64,000 nucleotides of DNA, taken from contig MKTJ01000058.1 in NCBI GenBank assembly GCA_001898225.1, positions 458,374-522,373 on the forward strand. Direction: 5' to 3'. The notes under the pieces are model-generated. The model was given only the letters and a program-made list of their open reading frames with translations. It ran no database searches and was not told where the DNA came from. This DNA is from Chloroflexi bacterium 54-19. GTDB taxonomy: Bacteria > Chloroflexota > Chloroflexia > Chloroheliales > Chloroheliaceae. The translations under genes were made by a program, and so were the position numbers. Positions 41,601-49,198 of the stretch are shown here, piece by piece; position 1 is the first letter of the stretch; each line of letters opens with the position of its first letter.

Positions 41601-41664
41601 GAAGATTCAGGCCGGATTGGCCCCAGGATTTTGGCCGGTCAACGGGCGGATTTTCCTTTAGCAT
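38632..41664 (-). CDS. Large membrane protein, YfhO/GT-C-like
   Basis: This is a 1010-aa polytopic membrane protein. Residues about 30-490 contain roughly ten to twelve hydrophobic segments ('LLALLFFGIVSFVLLWPLSG', 'LVGFGIFFVLNSLSSFYYFFF'-like stretches). A first extracytoplasmic loop 'STNNEGDALEQVWVMGWGS' carries acidic residues, as in GT-C lipid-linked-sugar transferases. Residues about 500-1010 are soluble with beta-rich stretches (AYIELPGPPDPANPPS; LVAGYDLGQNDTLGKYK). This layout resembles YfhO-type or uncharacterised mannosyltransferase-like proteins. The gene uses the TAG within a repeat arm as stop. No ribosome-binding site is evident before the ATG. The GT4 gene downstream suggests a glycan function. 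Confidence 0.7.
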   Translation of the reverse strand: MLKENPPVDRPKSWGQSGLNLLKKWRYDLLALLFFGIVSFVLLWPLSGHLATSTNNEGDALEQVWVMGWGSHALTTDPGNLFNGNIFYPYPNTLAYADHLLAQTLQALPVFLLTGNLILGYGLLTYLSFVLSGWATYLLVKEISGSRVGGLFAGMVFAFASYKIGHLSQLNLLSTQWIPFSLLFLRRMMVRPRPGPFRQEIGHGWGAAVGFGIFFVLNSLSSFYYFFFLLPVLALYLVIFYAYERRWPGWAFVVQLLAVGIVAGLLILPTFLPYVSVVADQGAERTPRDVEQFSANYRFFFGATPNNLLWGKSLSRLAGSGGERALFPGALAYLFGAIALLGPLVAWLWRKIRGKQPQVNTATGRGLRLSGAERRERWAWTIIGLFAIVMSLGWTYHLRGVDVPGLYRLFYNYFPGWVALRAAVRYSVFGLFALAILGGLAVAWLSRVDWSKLRREIKVGATQWPLRRFVGVGLAVLLLAGAFYEYRNDITYTNPAILPNPPEVYRWLAQPANAGAYIELPGPPDPANPPSIRGYYSTFNWQPYVNGVAAYIPPVEQDIATLTNEFPSERSLEVFQGMGIRWLVYHLDDENAPLSAADWQKIEAKLAQTPQVKLVKDFPNDKIKVYELASDPWMQQVYAGLPAGAGVIVSDYRRTQPTLIELVQTFLRRDGHPLYGSDRAGYRFLTAPPAGQPIAAGLFAADEDPSVYGFSQSDLSWSGHGLKFYRRKDTLVAGYDLGQNDTLGKYKTVNGTLELSVEKDRLKFNGNDAGSGQQLSGQGQVDLLLSSFGPQTIKINGQDYALPGGVSQWRSPALSPGAKLTITSASGQALYLNRAELVAAGQNQSATPTALSGATLLTAKTSLDGGIFKSTFQVWTPPVTDQNPGSYVLTLDIYKRPWGTHPSGHFGTFSIALPGLAQARQVEFDFDPVAKKMTARLDGNNADVGADVLKAAGDGDWAAFITLRRSNPANPQDFPLVGQSRLFEFSLDASRFTFTNLLPDRQMVLLPPIK

Positions 41665-41710
41665 TGCGGTTGCAGATTACAATACTCCCCGAACGCCGTC
41701 AAGTTTTTTA

Positions 41711-41796
41711 TAGTAATCAGAGGACAGAAGGCAGTAGTCAGTGTTTTAGTTTCCTCAAATCGACCTCTGCCTTCTGGCTTCTGCCCTCTAACTACT
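41711..41796. repeat. GTAGTCAG inverted-repeat element, copy D (short)
   Basis: The left arm (41711-41741) has TAGTAATCAGAGGACAGAAG, then GCAGTAGTCAG. The right arm (41763-41796) has CTCTGCCTTCTGG and CTCTAACTACT, its inverse, with only about 21 nt between. The right arm includes the TAG stop codon (41792-41794) of the M20 peptidase gene. Confidence 0.7.
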
Positions 41797-43162
41797 GTAA
41801 CGGCGTCGAAACCAGCCGTTCGTAGAACTCTTGCTGCCGGAAGAAGTGTTCCAGCACAAAATGCTCGTTGGTATCGTGCTGGCGGTTGTTGGAGTTGGCG
41901 GCGGGTAACCAGTAAGCCGCCAGGCCCAGGCCGTCCGTGAAGGCGTCGCTCGGCAGGGTACCGCCCAGAAGCGGAATTACCCGCAAATCGCTCTGCCAGT
42001 AATTTTCCATGTTCTGCTTTAACCAGGCAAAACCCTCTCGCTCGGGCGAAGTATAGGAGGCCGCGCAGGCCGACGACTGCTCTATTTCAAAGACCAGGTC
42101 GGACGATTGCTTATTGGCGGCCTCGACCAGTTCGACCAGCCTGGCGTAGACCTGTTGGGGGTCCAGGCCGGGGGTCAGGCGCACATCAATATTGGCCTCG
42201 GCCCAGCTTGGAATAATCGTGCGGCGCTGGCTGCCCTTCCCGGTGAAGCCTTCCGTCGCAAACGAGTTTATGTTAAAGGTCGGGTACAAAAACGGGTCGA
42301 AAAACTTGCGGTCGGGCAAATCTTTCGGGAAGAACTTATCCACTTCGGTCCGGAAACTCTCGCTATCTTTGCCGATTTCGCGGGCCGCATCGGTCATCTC
42401 GTCGAGCAAGCGGGCTAACGGCAGGACCGGGTTCGGTACCACGTTCCCATAGTTGCCACTGTGTAGCATCCGGTTCGAGGTGTTGCGGCAGGTGATGTTG
42501 ACCATGAGCAAGCCGCGCACCCCCAGGAGCAGGGTCGGGCGGTTGTCGCTCTTGGGTCCGTCGCTGCCGACCATAAAATCGGCCTTGAGTTTGTCCTTAT
42601 GTGACGCCACGATTGCCTTCAGGTTGGGGCTGCCGACTTCCTCCTCGCCGTCCAGGATAACCTTGACGTTCCAGGCGAGCGTCCGGGCGGCTTTGGCCCT
42701 TAGGACGCCCAGCAGGTTCGCCAGGTGCTGCCCTTTGTTGTCCGCCGAACCTCGCGCCACCACCAGGGCATCCGGCAGTTGGGTGGCTTCCAGGCTGCTC
42801 AGCACCTGGGCGGCATCGTGCCCCAGGTAGCGTTCGTCCAGGAAGTAGGTCGGGTCGAAAGGCGGGCTGGTTTGCTCCCGCCAGCGCCACTGGGTTAGGT
42901 CGCCCGGCGGTTGGACATCCCAGTGACCGTACAGCAGAATCGTCCCGGCGTCAGGCCGGTCGGCTTCAATAAGCCCGTACAAGGCCGGGTTCATGACGGA
43001 CGTGGTAGTCGGGTGGTCGGCGTAAATCGGCTCCAATTCGAGGCCGAGCTTTTTCCAGAAAGCCCGGACCTGTTTGGTTGTTTCCGGTGTAATATCGTTA
43101 GATACAGTCGGAATCCGCAGGTAGGTATCCAGCAATCCTAACGACTCGTGAATAGTCTCCAT
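41792..43162 (-). CDS. M20-family metallopeptidase (dipeptidase type)
   Basis: This is a 456-aa zinc dipeptidase-like enzyme. 'ILLYGHWDVQPPGDLTQW' gives the first metal-binding His and Asp. 'DGEEEVGSPNLKAIV' gives the catalytic Glu and the next ligand, and 'FMVGSDGPKSDNRPTLLLGVRG' the bridging region. 'LGGTLPSDAFTDGLGL' and a late His in 'DTNEHFVLEHFFRQQEF' complete the set. The dimerisation insert is present (LLMVNITCRNTSNRMLHSGNYG). AGGGAG lies 4 nt before the ATG. It follows the secreted propeller gene by 15 nt. Substrates are probably di- or tripeptides. Confidence 0.88.
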   Translation of the reverse strand: METIHESLGLLDTYLRIPTVSNDITPETTKQVRAFWKKLGLELEPIYADHPTTTSVMNPALYGLIEADRPDAGTILLYGHWDVQPPGDLTQWRWREQTSPPFDPTYFLDERYLGHDAAQVLSSLEATQLPDALVVARGSADNKGQHLANLLGVLRAKAARTLAWNVKVILDGEEEVGSPNLKAIVASHKDKLKADFMVGSDGPKSDNRPTLLLGVRGLLMVNITCRNTSNRMLHSGNYGNVVPNPVLPLARLLDEMTDAAREIGKDSESFRTEVDKFFPKDLPDRKFFDPFLYPTFNINSFATEGFTGKGSQRRTIIPSWAEANIDVRLTPGLDPQQVYARLVELVEAANKQSSDLVFEIEQSSACAASYTSPEREGFAWLKQNMENYWQSDLRVIPLLGGTLPSDAFTDGLGLAAYWLPAANSNNRQHDTNEHFVLEHFFRQQEFYERLVSTPLQ

Positions 43163-43177
43163 TTTTCTCCCTGTTTT

Positions 43178-45031
43178 CTAAAGCCATCCTTTGCTCTTGA
43201 GCAGGCTGTTTCCCAATAAGCCGAGCAAGACTTCATACTTGGTCCCCTTGTTTTCGGGGTGGTACTCGAAACGGTTGCGCTCGAAATATTGTACCACGTA
43301 GGTCTTGCCGTCGTCCGGATTCACCTCCTCGTACTCCTCGGAGATAGGATAGCCATAGATTGCCAGCCCGCCATTAGCCTCCCAGTAGTCTTTGAAACTG
43401 TTGCGGAGATTGTGGCCGGTTTGCGGGAAGTAGGTGCCGCCCGGATAGTGCATGTTGTCAAAATGGTTGAAAGCGCCGTGCCCGGCGGCCCGCAGAGGTT
43501 CGGTCTGCTGGTTGCCGAGTAAGCCTAACAGCACTTCGTAGGGTGTCCCGGCGTTTTCGGGATGGTATTCGAAACGGTTGCGTTCGAAATACTGGACGAT
43601 ATAAATTTTGCCGTCCGCCGGGTTGTATTCGCGGAAGGGTTCAGTCCAGGGAAACCCGAATTGGGCCAGCCCGCCGTGGTTGGTCCAGTATTTCTTAAAT
43701 AGGCCCGAAAGGTTGTGCCGGGTCGCTTCAAAATAGGTGCCGTCCAGGGCGTTATTAAGGGCCACCCCGTTCGTCTCGGTCTTATCCGCCAGCGAAGAAA
43801 GGTCCAGCCTGTAGATTTTGTTATCCTTAAAACCAAGCATGTAGGTCGGGGCGTAAGGGCTTATTAAGAGGTTTACCATATTAGGGCCAAGGTCGTGCCA
43901 GGTCTTGCCACCGTCCGGCGAATGCCAGATGTCGCCATCCAGGCCGTTGGCGTAACTTAAAAACAGGTTGTTGGGGGCGTTTTTGGCCTGGATAAGTTTT
44001 AGGGGACTATAGCCGTTATTCGGGTTATAGGGTTCGGTGCCAATTGGCAGCTTCAAGCTTTGCCAGGTCTTGCCGCTGTCCACTGAACTTGCCAGGTCCC
44101 TGCCGGTATCACCCTGGTGGAGACGAACAAGGCTATTATCGCTGTAAACCAGGTCGTACCAACCGGTCCGGCCATTGGCCCCCACATCAATAAAGGTCCG
44201 GCCTCCATCGGTAGAAAGCATAATCGTGGAGCTGCCGTTCGAACCGGCCCCGGCGCTTCTTATTATGGTGAGATAGTTGGCGGGAGCGGTCCGCCCCGGT
44301 TGAGTTCCGAAATAAAGGGAAGGGGTAAAAATCGAGTGGTCGTCAAAGTAGGTTAACTCGGAGCGTTTCTCCCATGTAACCCCGGCATCGTTAGAGCCGT
44401 AAACGGTATAGCGGCGGTTAGGAGCAGGCGAATCCATCGTAATGAGGTAAACCGCCCGGCCATCACTGGCGGCCACCGTCATGGATTGAATATCCCCGTT
44501 CAGGTTGCCTAATTCGCGCTTTTGCCAGGTAGTGCCGCCGTCAGGGCTGGCATAAAAGTCCATCGGGCCAGAATTTCCAGACTTGAACCGGGTAGAGTAG
44601 ACCCACAACGAACCGTCCGAAGCCTGGGCATTCGGGTAGTACGTAACCTGTTTTCCGGCTGGGTCGGCACTGCTGAACCGGACGCCATCTTTGCTCCCAG
44701 GAGCAGGTTGGCCGTAAAGTTGACCCGTCGCTTCGTTGCAGTCATAAAACGACAGCGCGCTAAGCTGGGCTTTCTGGCCGGTTTTGAGGTCGAGGGAATA
44801 GGTTGGCTGGTCGTATTGATAGGTGCTCATAAGCAGCTTATCCGGTTGAAGGGCGTCAAAACAAAAATGATTACCCGTTTCCTGGCTACTAAAAGGTATT
44901 CCGGTATCCTGCCAGGACGGGGCGGTTTCAGCGGCGGCGGGACGCGCCGGTAGACCGAGAAACAGGACGGCCAGGAGTAACCCTGTCAGCGCCGGGTTCA
45001 AGCGCGTGAAGGTTCGGTTGAATCTTTTCAT
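43178..45031 (-). CDS. Secreted sialidase-like propeller with two C-terminal Chloroflexota-type repeats
   Basis: This is a 617-aa exported protein. A signal peptide covers residues about 12-34 (LTGLLLAVLFLGLPARPAAA). Residues about 40-400 hold BNR/Asp-box repeats ('SPDGGTTWQKRELG', 'STDGGRTFIDVG', 'SPDGGKTWHDLG'), as in sialidase-like propellers. No sialidase catalytic arginine triad was identified, so the domain is best called structural or binding. Residues about 425-515 and 525-612 are two copies of a module: 'FKKYWTNHGGLAQFGFPWTEPF' / 'FKDYWEANGGLAIYGYPISEEY', then 'VQYFERNRFEYHPEN' and 'YEVLLGLLGN'. The ribosome-binding site is AAAGAG. The function is unknown. Confidence 0.82.
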   Translation of the reverse strand: MKRFNRTFTRLNPALTGLLLAVLFLGLPARPAAAETAPSWQDTGIPFSSQETGNHFCFDALQPDKLLMSTYQYDQPTYSLDLKTGQKAQLSALSFYDCNEATGQLYGQPAPGSKDGVRFSSADPAGKQVTYYPNAQASDGSLWVYSTRFKSGNSGPMDFYASPDGGTTWQKRELGNLNGDIQSMTVAASDGRAVYLITMDSPAPNRRYTVYGSNDAGVTWEKRSELTYFDDHSIFTPSLYFGTQPGRTAPANYLTIIRSAGAGSNGSSTIMLSTDGGRTFIDVGANGRTGWYDLVYSDNSLVRLHQGDTGRDLASSVDSGKTWQSLKLPIGTEPYNPNNGYSPLKLIQAKNAPNNLFLSYANGLDGDIWHSPDGGKTWHDLGPNMVNLLISPYAPTYMLGFKDNKIYRLDLSSLADKTETNGVALNNALDGTYFEATRHNLSGLFKKYWTNHGGLAQFGFPWTEPFREYNPADGKIYIVQYFERNRFEYHPENAGTPYEVLLGLLGNQQTEPLRAAGHGAFNHFDNMHYPGGTYFPQTGHNLRNSFKDYWEANGGLAIYGYPISEEYEEVNPDDGKTYVVQYFERNRFEYHPENKGTKYEVLLGLLGNSLLKSKGWL

Positions 45032-45377
45032 TCTCTTTTGGTTAATCCTTTAACTTAAAAAGTCATATCCGATATTAAATTGGCCCGATAAAAAAGGAGT
45101 TTTTGACCCCGATTTGGGTCATCGAAATGATGTTTCCTGAAAAGGGAATGCACAAGCCTGGAACAAATTTGGTTTCCGAAGTGTCTGAATTATTAACGGT
45201 CCAACTGGTCGGAAGTTGCTATGGGCTATATCACACAAAAGCGGGCGGGGCGGGTTAGTATAATCTACTCATAGGTAAATTGTCGCCGGGATGATATGCT
45301 ATAATAGCCTTTAACGGATTGATAATGCCGGAACGAATGCCAGCCTGAGATACAAATCGGCTAACCGAGGTTACAAA
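45032..45377. other. Divergent intergenic region, two TATAAT boxes
   Basis: No gene is seen in these 346 bases. TGACCC (45104-45109) pairs with GGGTCA (45116-45121). TATAAT occurs at 45259-45264 and 45300-45305, pointing towards the DUF951 gene, but neither has a good -35. The promoter of the secreted propeller gene should also be here. Confidence 0.4.
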
Positions 45378-45638
45378 ATGTCAGAGCAGCCTGAATCCAA
45401 AACAGGTGTCGCAGTTTCCAGGAACCGGCCCGGCGCAGATATTCAAGTTGAAGATGTTGTCCGGCTACGTAAACCGCATCCCTGTGGTAGTTTTGATTGG
45501 CGAGTAGTGCGGGTGGGAGCGGATATTGGGTTACGTTGCCTGGGGTGCGACCACCGGGTGAACTTACCTCGTTCCGAGTTCGAAAGGCGTTTCAAGAATT
45601 ATATTGAGCGGCCTACTCATCCCGAATCCGGCGCTTAG
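45378..45638 (+). CDS. DUF951 domain protein
   Basis: This is an 86-aa protein. Residues about 26-78 match the DUF951 pattern: 'VVRLRKPHPCGSFDWRVVRVGADIGLRCLGCDHRVNLPRSEFERRFK'. The CG and CLGC cysteines could bind zinc, and the fold resembles a small barrel. GAGG lies 7 nt before the ATG. The family is common in Gram-positive bacteria and Chloroflexota near housekeeping genes; its function is not established. An MFS gene follows at 53 nt. Confidence 0.85.
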   Translation: MSEQPESKTGVAVSRNRPGADIQVEDVVRLRKPHPCGSFDWRVVRVGADIGLRCLGCDHRVNLPRSEFERRFKNYIERPTHPESGA

Positions 45639-45690
45639 TTAATTTTATTACCAGTTTCCCTTACGGTGGCTGGTGACGAATTGAGGCATA

Positions 45691-47289
45691 ATGACGAGTA
45701 GCCCAGACTACAACCAAAACCGAAATGACCCCGAATTTTTTCCGTCCGCCACTCATCCCGATACTGCCCTCCCGGAAGAAATGAAGAATCCTAAACAACC
45801 CATATTCTCCGGCGACGGTGGCCCCCATACCTCACCCAATAATCTTCCCGGCCAGGCCGCCAATTTCGAGGATTACATTTCGGAAGAACCCGCCGACATG
45901 CGGAGCGGCTATATAGACTGGTCGCAGCTTAAACCTCAATCCAGGGACGAAAAAGCCGAGGAGAAAGAGGTTAAAACCGGTTCGGTCCTGACCAACCGCA
46001 ACTTTATGTTGCTCTGGGTTGCCCAGGCTTTTAGCCAGACTGCCCAGAACACCCTCAACCTGGCTCTCGTCAACTTCGTCTATCTCTTGAGCGGTGGCTC
46101 GCCAACCCAGACCGCTATCGCCACGGTGGCCTTTGTCCTGCCGGGGGTCTTCTTCAGCGCCCTGGCCGGGGTGGTCGTTGACCGGATTAACAAGCGCCGT
46201 ATCCTGATTGTCACCAATATTTTGCGGGCCCTGATTATCCCCTGGTTGGTCTTTATGGGCGATATTCCGCTGGCTTACGCTATCCCGCTTATCTTCCTGA
46301 TAACCTGTCTCTTTTCAACTTTTTCCCAGTTCTTTGCCCCGGCGGAAGGCGCGATTATCCCGTTCCTGGTCAAGCAGCAGCAGTTAACCCAGGCCAATTC
46401 CCTTTTTCAAATCACCCTTTTTGCCTCGCAGTTCCTGGGTTTCAGTATCCTGGCCCCCTTGCTGCCGCGTTGGATTGGCAGTCAGAACCTGTTCTGGGCA
46501 ATCGCGGTTATCTACCTGGTCTGTGTCTTTTTGACCTGGTGGCTGCCGAACGACCTTGAAAAAGATAGGAACGAACCGGGTGAATCAACTCGGACCCTGG
46601 TCGGCACCATCTGGCACGAAATCAAGGAAGGCTGGCGGTTTATTCGCTCCAACCGGGCTGTCTGGCGGGCTATCGTCTATCTTTCGACGGTCCAGTCGGT
46701 CCTTTTCACCATGACCGCGATTGGTATTCCCTACGTCTCGAATAAAAGTAGCGGCCTGGGCCAGGAAGAAGGCGATATAATCTTTGTCCTCGCCCCGCTC
46801 AGCATCGGCCTGGGAATTTCGGTCTACCTTATTAACAAGCTGATAACCCCCCGCAACCGTGACAAAATCCTGGTCTGGGCCACCTACGCGATGGGGATTA
46901 CGGTAGTCCTGGTCGCCCTGCTCAAGCCCTTTTCCGATTTGTGGGTGAATATCTTTTCGCCGGGGGTGCCGATTGGCGGGCCGGGTCTGATTTTAGCTTT
47001 AATTGGTCTTTCGATACCGTTTGGTTTCTGGATTGGGGTCTTGAATATCCCGGCCCTGACTATCCTTCAGGACCAATCACCTAAAGACATTGTCGGGCGG
47101 GTGTACGCGGCTTACTTCACTTTCGCCAACCTTGTCAGTATCTTCCCGATACTTTTCGCCGGGGCTATGGGCGACCTGATTGGCCTGGTTCCCACCCTCA
47201 TTTTGATTGGCCTGGGAGTGGTCGGTATCGGCTATTACGCCCACCGGGACCGGCTTAAGTCTAAACGGTTGGCGACGCAGACAAAATAA
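45691..47289 (+). CDS. MFS transporter (MFS_3 type) with long N-terminal tail
   Basis: This is a 532-aa major facilitator. Residues 1-100 are a hydrophilic, proline- and acid-rich cytoplasmic tail. About 12 membrane segments follow from 'FMLLWVAQAFSQTAQNTLNLALVNFVYLLSGG'. The loop signature is 'GVVVDRINKRRILIVTNILR', and 'ILQDQSPKDIVGRVYAAYFTFANLVS' is the MFS_3 motif. GAGG lies 4 nt before the ATG. It sits between DUF951 and HIT genes on the same strand. The transported compound is unknown. Confidence 0.82.
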   Translation: MTSSPDYNQNRNDPEFFPSATHPDTALPEEMKNPKQPIFSGDGGPHTSPNNLPGQAANFEDYISEEPADMRSGYIDWSQLKPQSRDEKAEEKEVKTGSVLTNRNFMLLWVAQAFSQTAQNTLNLALVNFVYLLSGGSPTQTAIATVAFVLPGVFFSALAGVVVDRINKRRILIVTNILRALIIPWLVFMGDIPLAYAIPLIFLITCLFSTFSQFFAPAEGAIIPFLVKQQQLTQANSLFQITLFASQFLGFSILAPLLPRWIGSQNLFWAIAVIYLVCVFLTWWLPNDLEKDRNEPGESTRTLVGTIWHEIKEGWRFIRSNRAVWRAIVYLSTVQSVLFTMTAIGIPYVSNKSSGLGQEEGDIIFVLAPLSIGLGISVYLINKLITPRNRDKILVWATYAMGITVVLVALLKPFSDLWVNIFSPGVPIGGPGLILALIGLSIPFGFWIGVLNIPALTILQDQSPKDIVGRVYAAYFTFANLVSIFPILFAGAMGDLIGLVPTLILIGLGVVGIGYYAHRDRLKSKRLATQTK

Positions 47290-47318
47290 GAATAGAACGA
47301 ACGGAAAGGTTTCCTACT

Positions 47319-47840
47319 TTGGCGGATATTCTGTGGACCCCCTGGCGGCTCGATTTTATCCTGGGGGCTAAAAAGCCCGGTTGCGTTTTGTGTGATAAGG
47401 TCCACCAGGGGCCTGAGAGTGATGCCGAGAACCTCGTCCTCTACCGGGGGCAGCATTGTTTTGTTATTCTCAACCTTTATCCCTACAGCACCGGGCACCT
47501 GATGGTCCTGCCCTACCTGCATACCAGCGATTTTGTGAGCCTCAATCCCGATACGCTGGCAGAATTGTCCGACCTTACCCGGCGGAGCGTGGCCCTGGTC
47601 AAACAGACCCACCGCCCGGATGGCTTAAATTTGGGTATGAACCTGGGGAAAGTAGCCGGGGCCGGGATTGACGACCACCTGCACATGCACGTAGTGCCCC
47701 GCTGGAACGGCGATAACAATTTTATGCCGGTCCTGGGCCAGACCCGCCTGATGCCCGAAACGCTGGACCAGACCTATGCCAAGTTGAAAGTTTCTCTTAA
47801 AGACTTTTTTGAAGCCCCGGCGGGCGGTTGGCGCGACTAA
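47319..47840 (+). CDS. HIT-family nucleotide hydrolase
   Basis: This is a 173-aa histidine-triad protein. It begins 'MADILWTPWRLDFI', typical of bacterial HIT / Ap4A phosphorylase-like proteins. 'CVLCDKV' and the later residues may form a partial zinc site. The triad is 'DDHLHMHVVPRW', where the middle His is the nucleophile. The start is a TTG with GGAAAGG 9 nt upstream. It lies 29 nt after the MFS gene and is probably in the same operon. A role in dinucleotide or nucleoside-phosphoramidate hydrolysis is expected. Confidence 0.88.
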   Translation: MADILWTPWRLDFILGAKKPGCVLCDKVHQGPESDAENLVLYRGQHCFVILNLYPYSTGHLMVLPYLHTSDFVSLNPDTLAELSDLTRRSVALVKQTHRPDGLNLGMNLGKVAGAGIDDHLHMHVVPRWNGDNNFMPVLGQTRLMPETLDQTYAKLKVSLKDFFEAPAGGWRD

Positions 47841-47857
47841 CCGTCTTGCCAGATAGA

Positions 47858-47913
47858 AAACCCAAATAAAAATACCGGCCCTGGGAAAATGGCCGGTATT
47901 TTTATTTGGGTTT
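47858..47913. terminator. Strong bidirectional terminator, 23-bp stem
   Basis: The arms 47858-47880 and 47891-47913 are perfect inverted copies (core AAATACCGGCC and GGCCGGTATTT) with a 10-nt loop. Both outer sides are A/T-rich, serving the HIT gene (plus) and the HMA protein gene (minus). Confidence 0.9.
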
Positions 47914-47924
47914 ATAGAGTAAAT

Positions 47925-48191
47925 CTAGAGGAATTTCAGCCGGGAGTTGGCCTGGTTCGCAATGCTGAGGGCTTTCCCTTCCTGCTGCCCGGCAATATCG
48001 TACCCGGCTTCCTCGATAGCCTCTTTTACCTGCTGCTCGGAAACTTTGGCCGGGTCGAAGGCGACATAAACCCGCTTGCTGTCCAGGTCAACCTCTACAT
48101 CGTTAACCCCGGCGCTTTTGGTCTCCTGGGTGATAGAGTTGATACAGTGTTGGCAGGATACGCCCGGCACCTCGAAAGTTAATTCGGTCAT
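47925..48191 (-). CDS. Heavy-metal-associated (CopZ-like) protein
   Basis: This is an 88-aa HMA-domain protein. It begins 'TELTFEVPGVSCQHCINSITQE', with the metal-binding CxxC at C13 and C16. The ferredoxin-like core continues to 'KEAIEEAGYDI', and about 20 extra residues follow. It probably traffics Cu(I) in the cytoplasm. AAAGGAG lies about 12 nt before the ATG, a long spacing. Upstream is a consensus promoter overlapped by a CsoR-like operator, which supports copper regulation. No copper ATPase gene is in the window. Confidence 0.88.
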   Translation of the reverse strand: MTELTFEVPGVSCQHCINSITQETKSAGVNDVEVDLDSKRVYVAFDPAKVSEQQVKEAIEEAGYDIAGQQEGKALSIANQANSRLKFL

Positions 48192-48227
48192 TCTTTTTAT
48201 CGCTCCTTTAACAACGTTGATTTATCA

Positions 48228-48278
48228 TACCCTATAGGGGTATAGGGTAATTATAATACCGATTCGACTAATCGTCAA
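48228..48278 (-). promoter_or_regulatory. Promoter with CsoR-like operator
   Basis: On the minus strand TTGACG (48278-48273) and TATAAT (48255-48250) are 17 nt apart, close to consensus. Directly downstream, covering the expected start point, is the inverted repeat TACCCTATAGGGGTATAGGGTA at 48228-48249. The G/C tracts flanking a central AT are the pattern of copper-sensing CsoR sites. It should repress the HMA gene until Cu(I) is present. Confidence 0.75.
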
Positions 48279-48355
48279 GTCTGTTTTACGCCCCTGTCAA
48301 ACAAACTATCTCGGAAATGAAGGTTCGAGGAATGGTCTTAAACCTGGTAATTACG

Positions 48356-48394
48356 GGCAAAAAAAGAACCTTCCCGGTTTGGAGAAGGCTCTTT
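48356..48394 (-). terminator. Terminator of the DUF3592 gene
   Basis: AAAGAACCTTC (48363-48373) pairs with GAAGGCTCTTT (48384-48394) with one mismatch. On the minus strand it is followed by a run of U (TTTTTTT). It lies 18 nt past the stop. Confidence 0.8.
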
Positions 48395-48411
48395 TCTATT
48401 TTAATTCCCGG

Positions 48412-48969
48412 TTAGTTGGCCGGGCGCAAGTTGGTGTTAGCCCGGTTGCGTTTAATCCGCAGGCGTACCAGGGCCACGACTATCAGGATGGTCAGGGTAA
48501 TGAAAAGGAGACAATTTTTCCCGAAGTAGAAAAACATCGGCAGGAAACCGTCCACGATAAAATTCTCAGGATTATTCGGGTTATAGATTATATCGACCTG
48601 CGACCCTACATCGCCCAGGTCGTAGGTGGTAGTGACATAGGCTTTCTCGATTAACTGGCCGCTGGTTGTTTTGAAATGGAAGGTGTACTGGTTGGCGATT
48701 TCTTTGGTAGAAACCCCGGCGGCGGTCGCATTGGCCGGGACAGTCGGGATTACCGTTGCGCTGGGCGTGGCGTCTACCGTGCTGGGGTCGTCAATGCGGG
48801 TAACCGTTGCGGTCGTGTGGGTGCCGGTGAACAAAAAGGCCATCCCGTTGAGGAAAATCCAGAAAGTCGCCAGGTAGGCCACTACCAGGAGTGTGCCAAA
48901 AATCGCGTAAAAGACGCGGTTGCCGGAAGATTTTTCGGTAGTCGCCGGTAGGGCGGGTTGGGTTTGCAT
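48412..48969 (-). CDS. DUF3592-like membrane protein
   Basis: This is a 185-aa protein with membrane segments at about 22-48 (FYAIFGTLLVVAYLATFWIFLNGMAFLF) and 148-168 (GKNCLLFITLTILIVVALV). Between them is an external domain with 'TTATVTRIDD' and 'YDLGDVGSQVDIIYNPNNPENFIVDGF'. The G..V.V.Y.P.NP motif is characteristic of DUF3592. GAGAGG lies 9 nt before the ATG. The function is unknown. It is divergent from the secreted 806-aa protein. Confidence 0.78.
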   Translation of the reverse strand: MQTQPALPATTEKSSGNRVFYAIFGTLLVVAYLATFWIFLNGMAFLFTGTHTTATVTRIDDPSTVDATPSATVIPTVPANATAAGVSTKEIANQYTFHFKTTSGQLIEKAYVTTTYDLGDVGSQVDIIYNPNNPENFIVDGFLPMFFYFGKNCLLFITLTILIVVALVRLRIKRNRANTNLRPAN

Positions 48970-49198
48970 CGCTGATTGCCTCTCTTAGAATCTTACCCAG
49001 GTAATTTTAGGAATTATAACCGCTGGCCTATATTCAGGCTTATCTATTATACCTTAGTCAGGGGTTTGGTTCATGCTCTCCCAGGCGAAAAAAGATTAAT
49101 CTTTAGATAGACGGCGATTTGTATAAAATAAAGTTTTTAGTATAAAATCAAATAAATAAATTTTAACAGTTATTACATATGATACTGAGGGGATAAAA

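Noticed and set aside
28029..41796. GTAGTCAG repeats as a CRISPR array
   Set aside because: The units are scattered, arranged as inverted pairs, and lack regular spacers; no cas genes are present.
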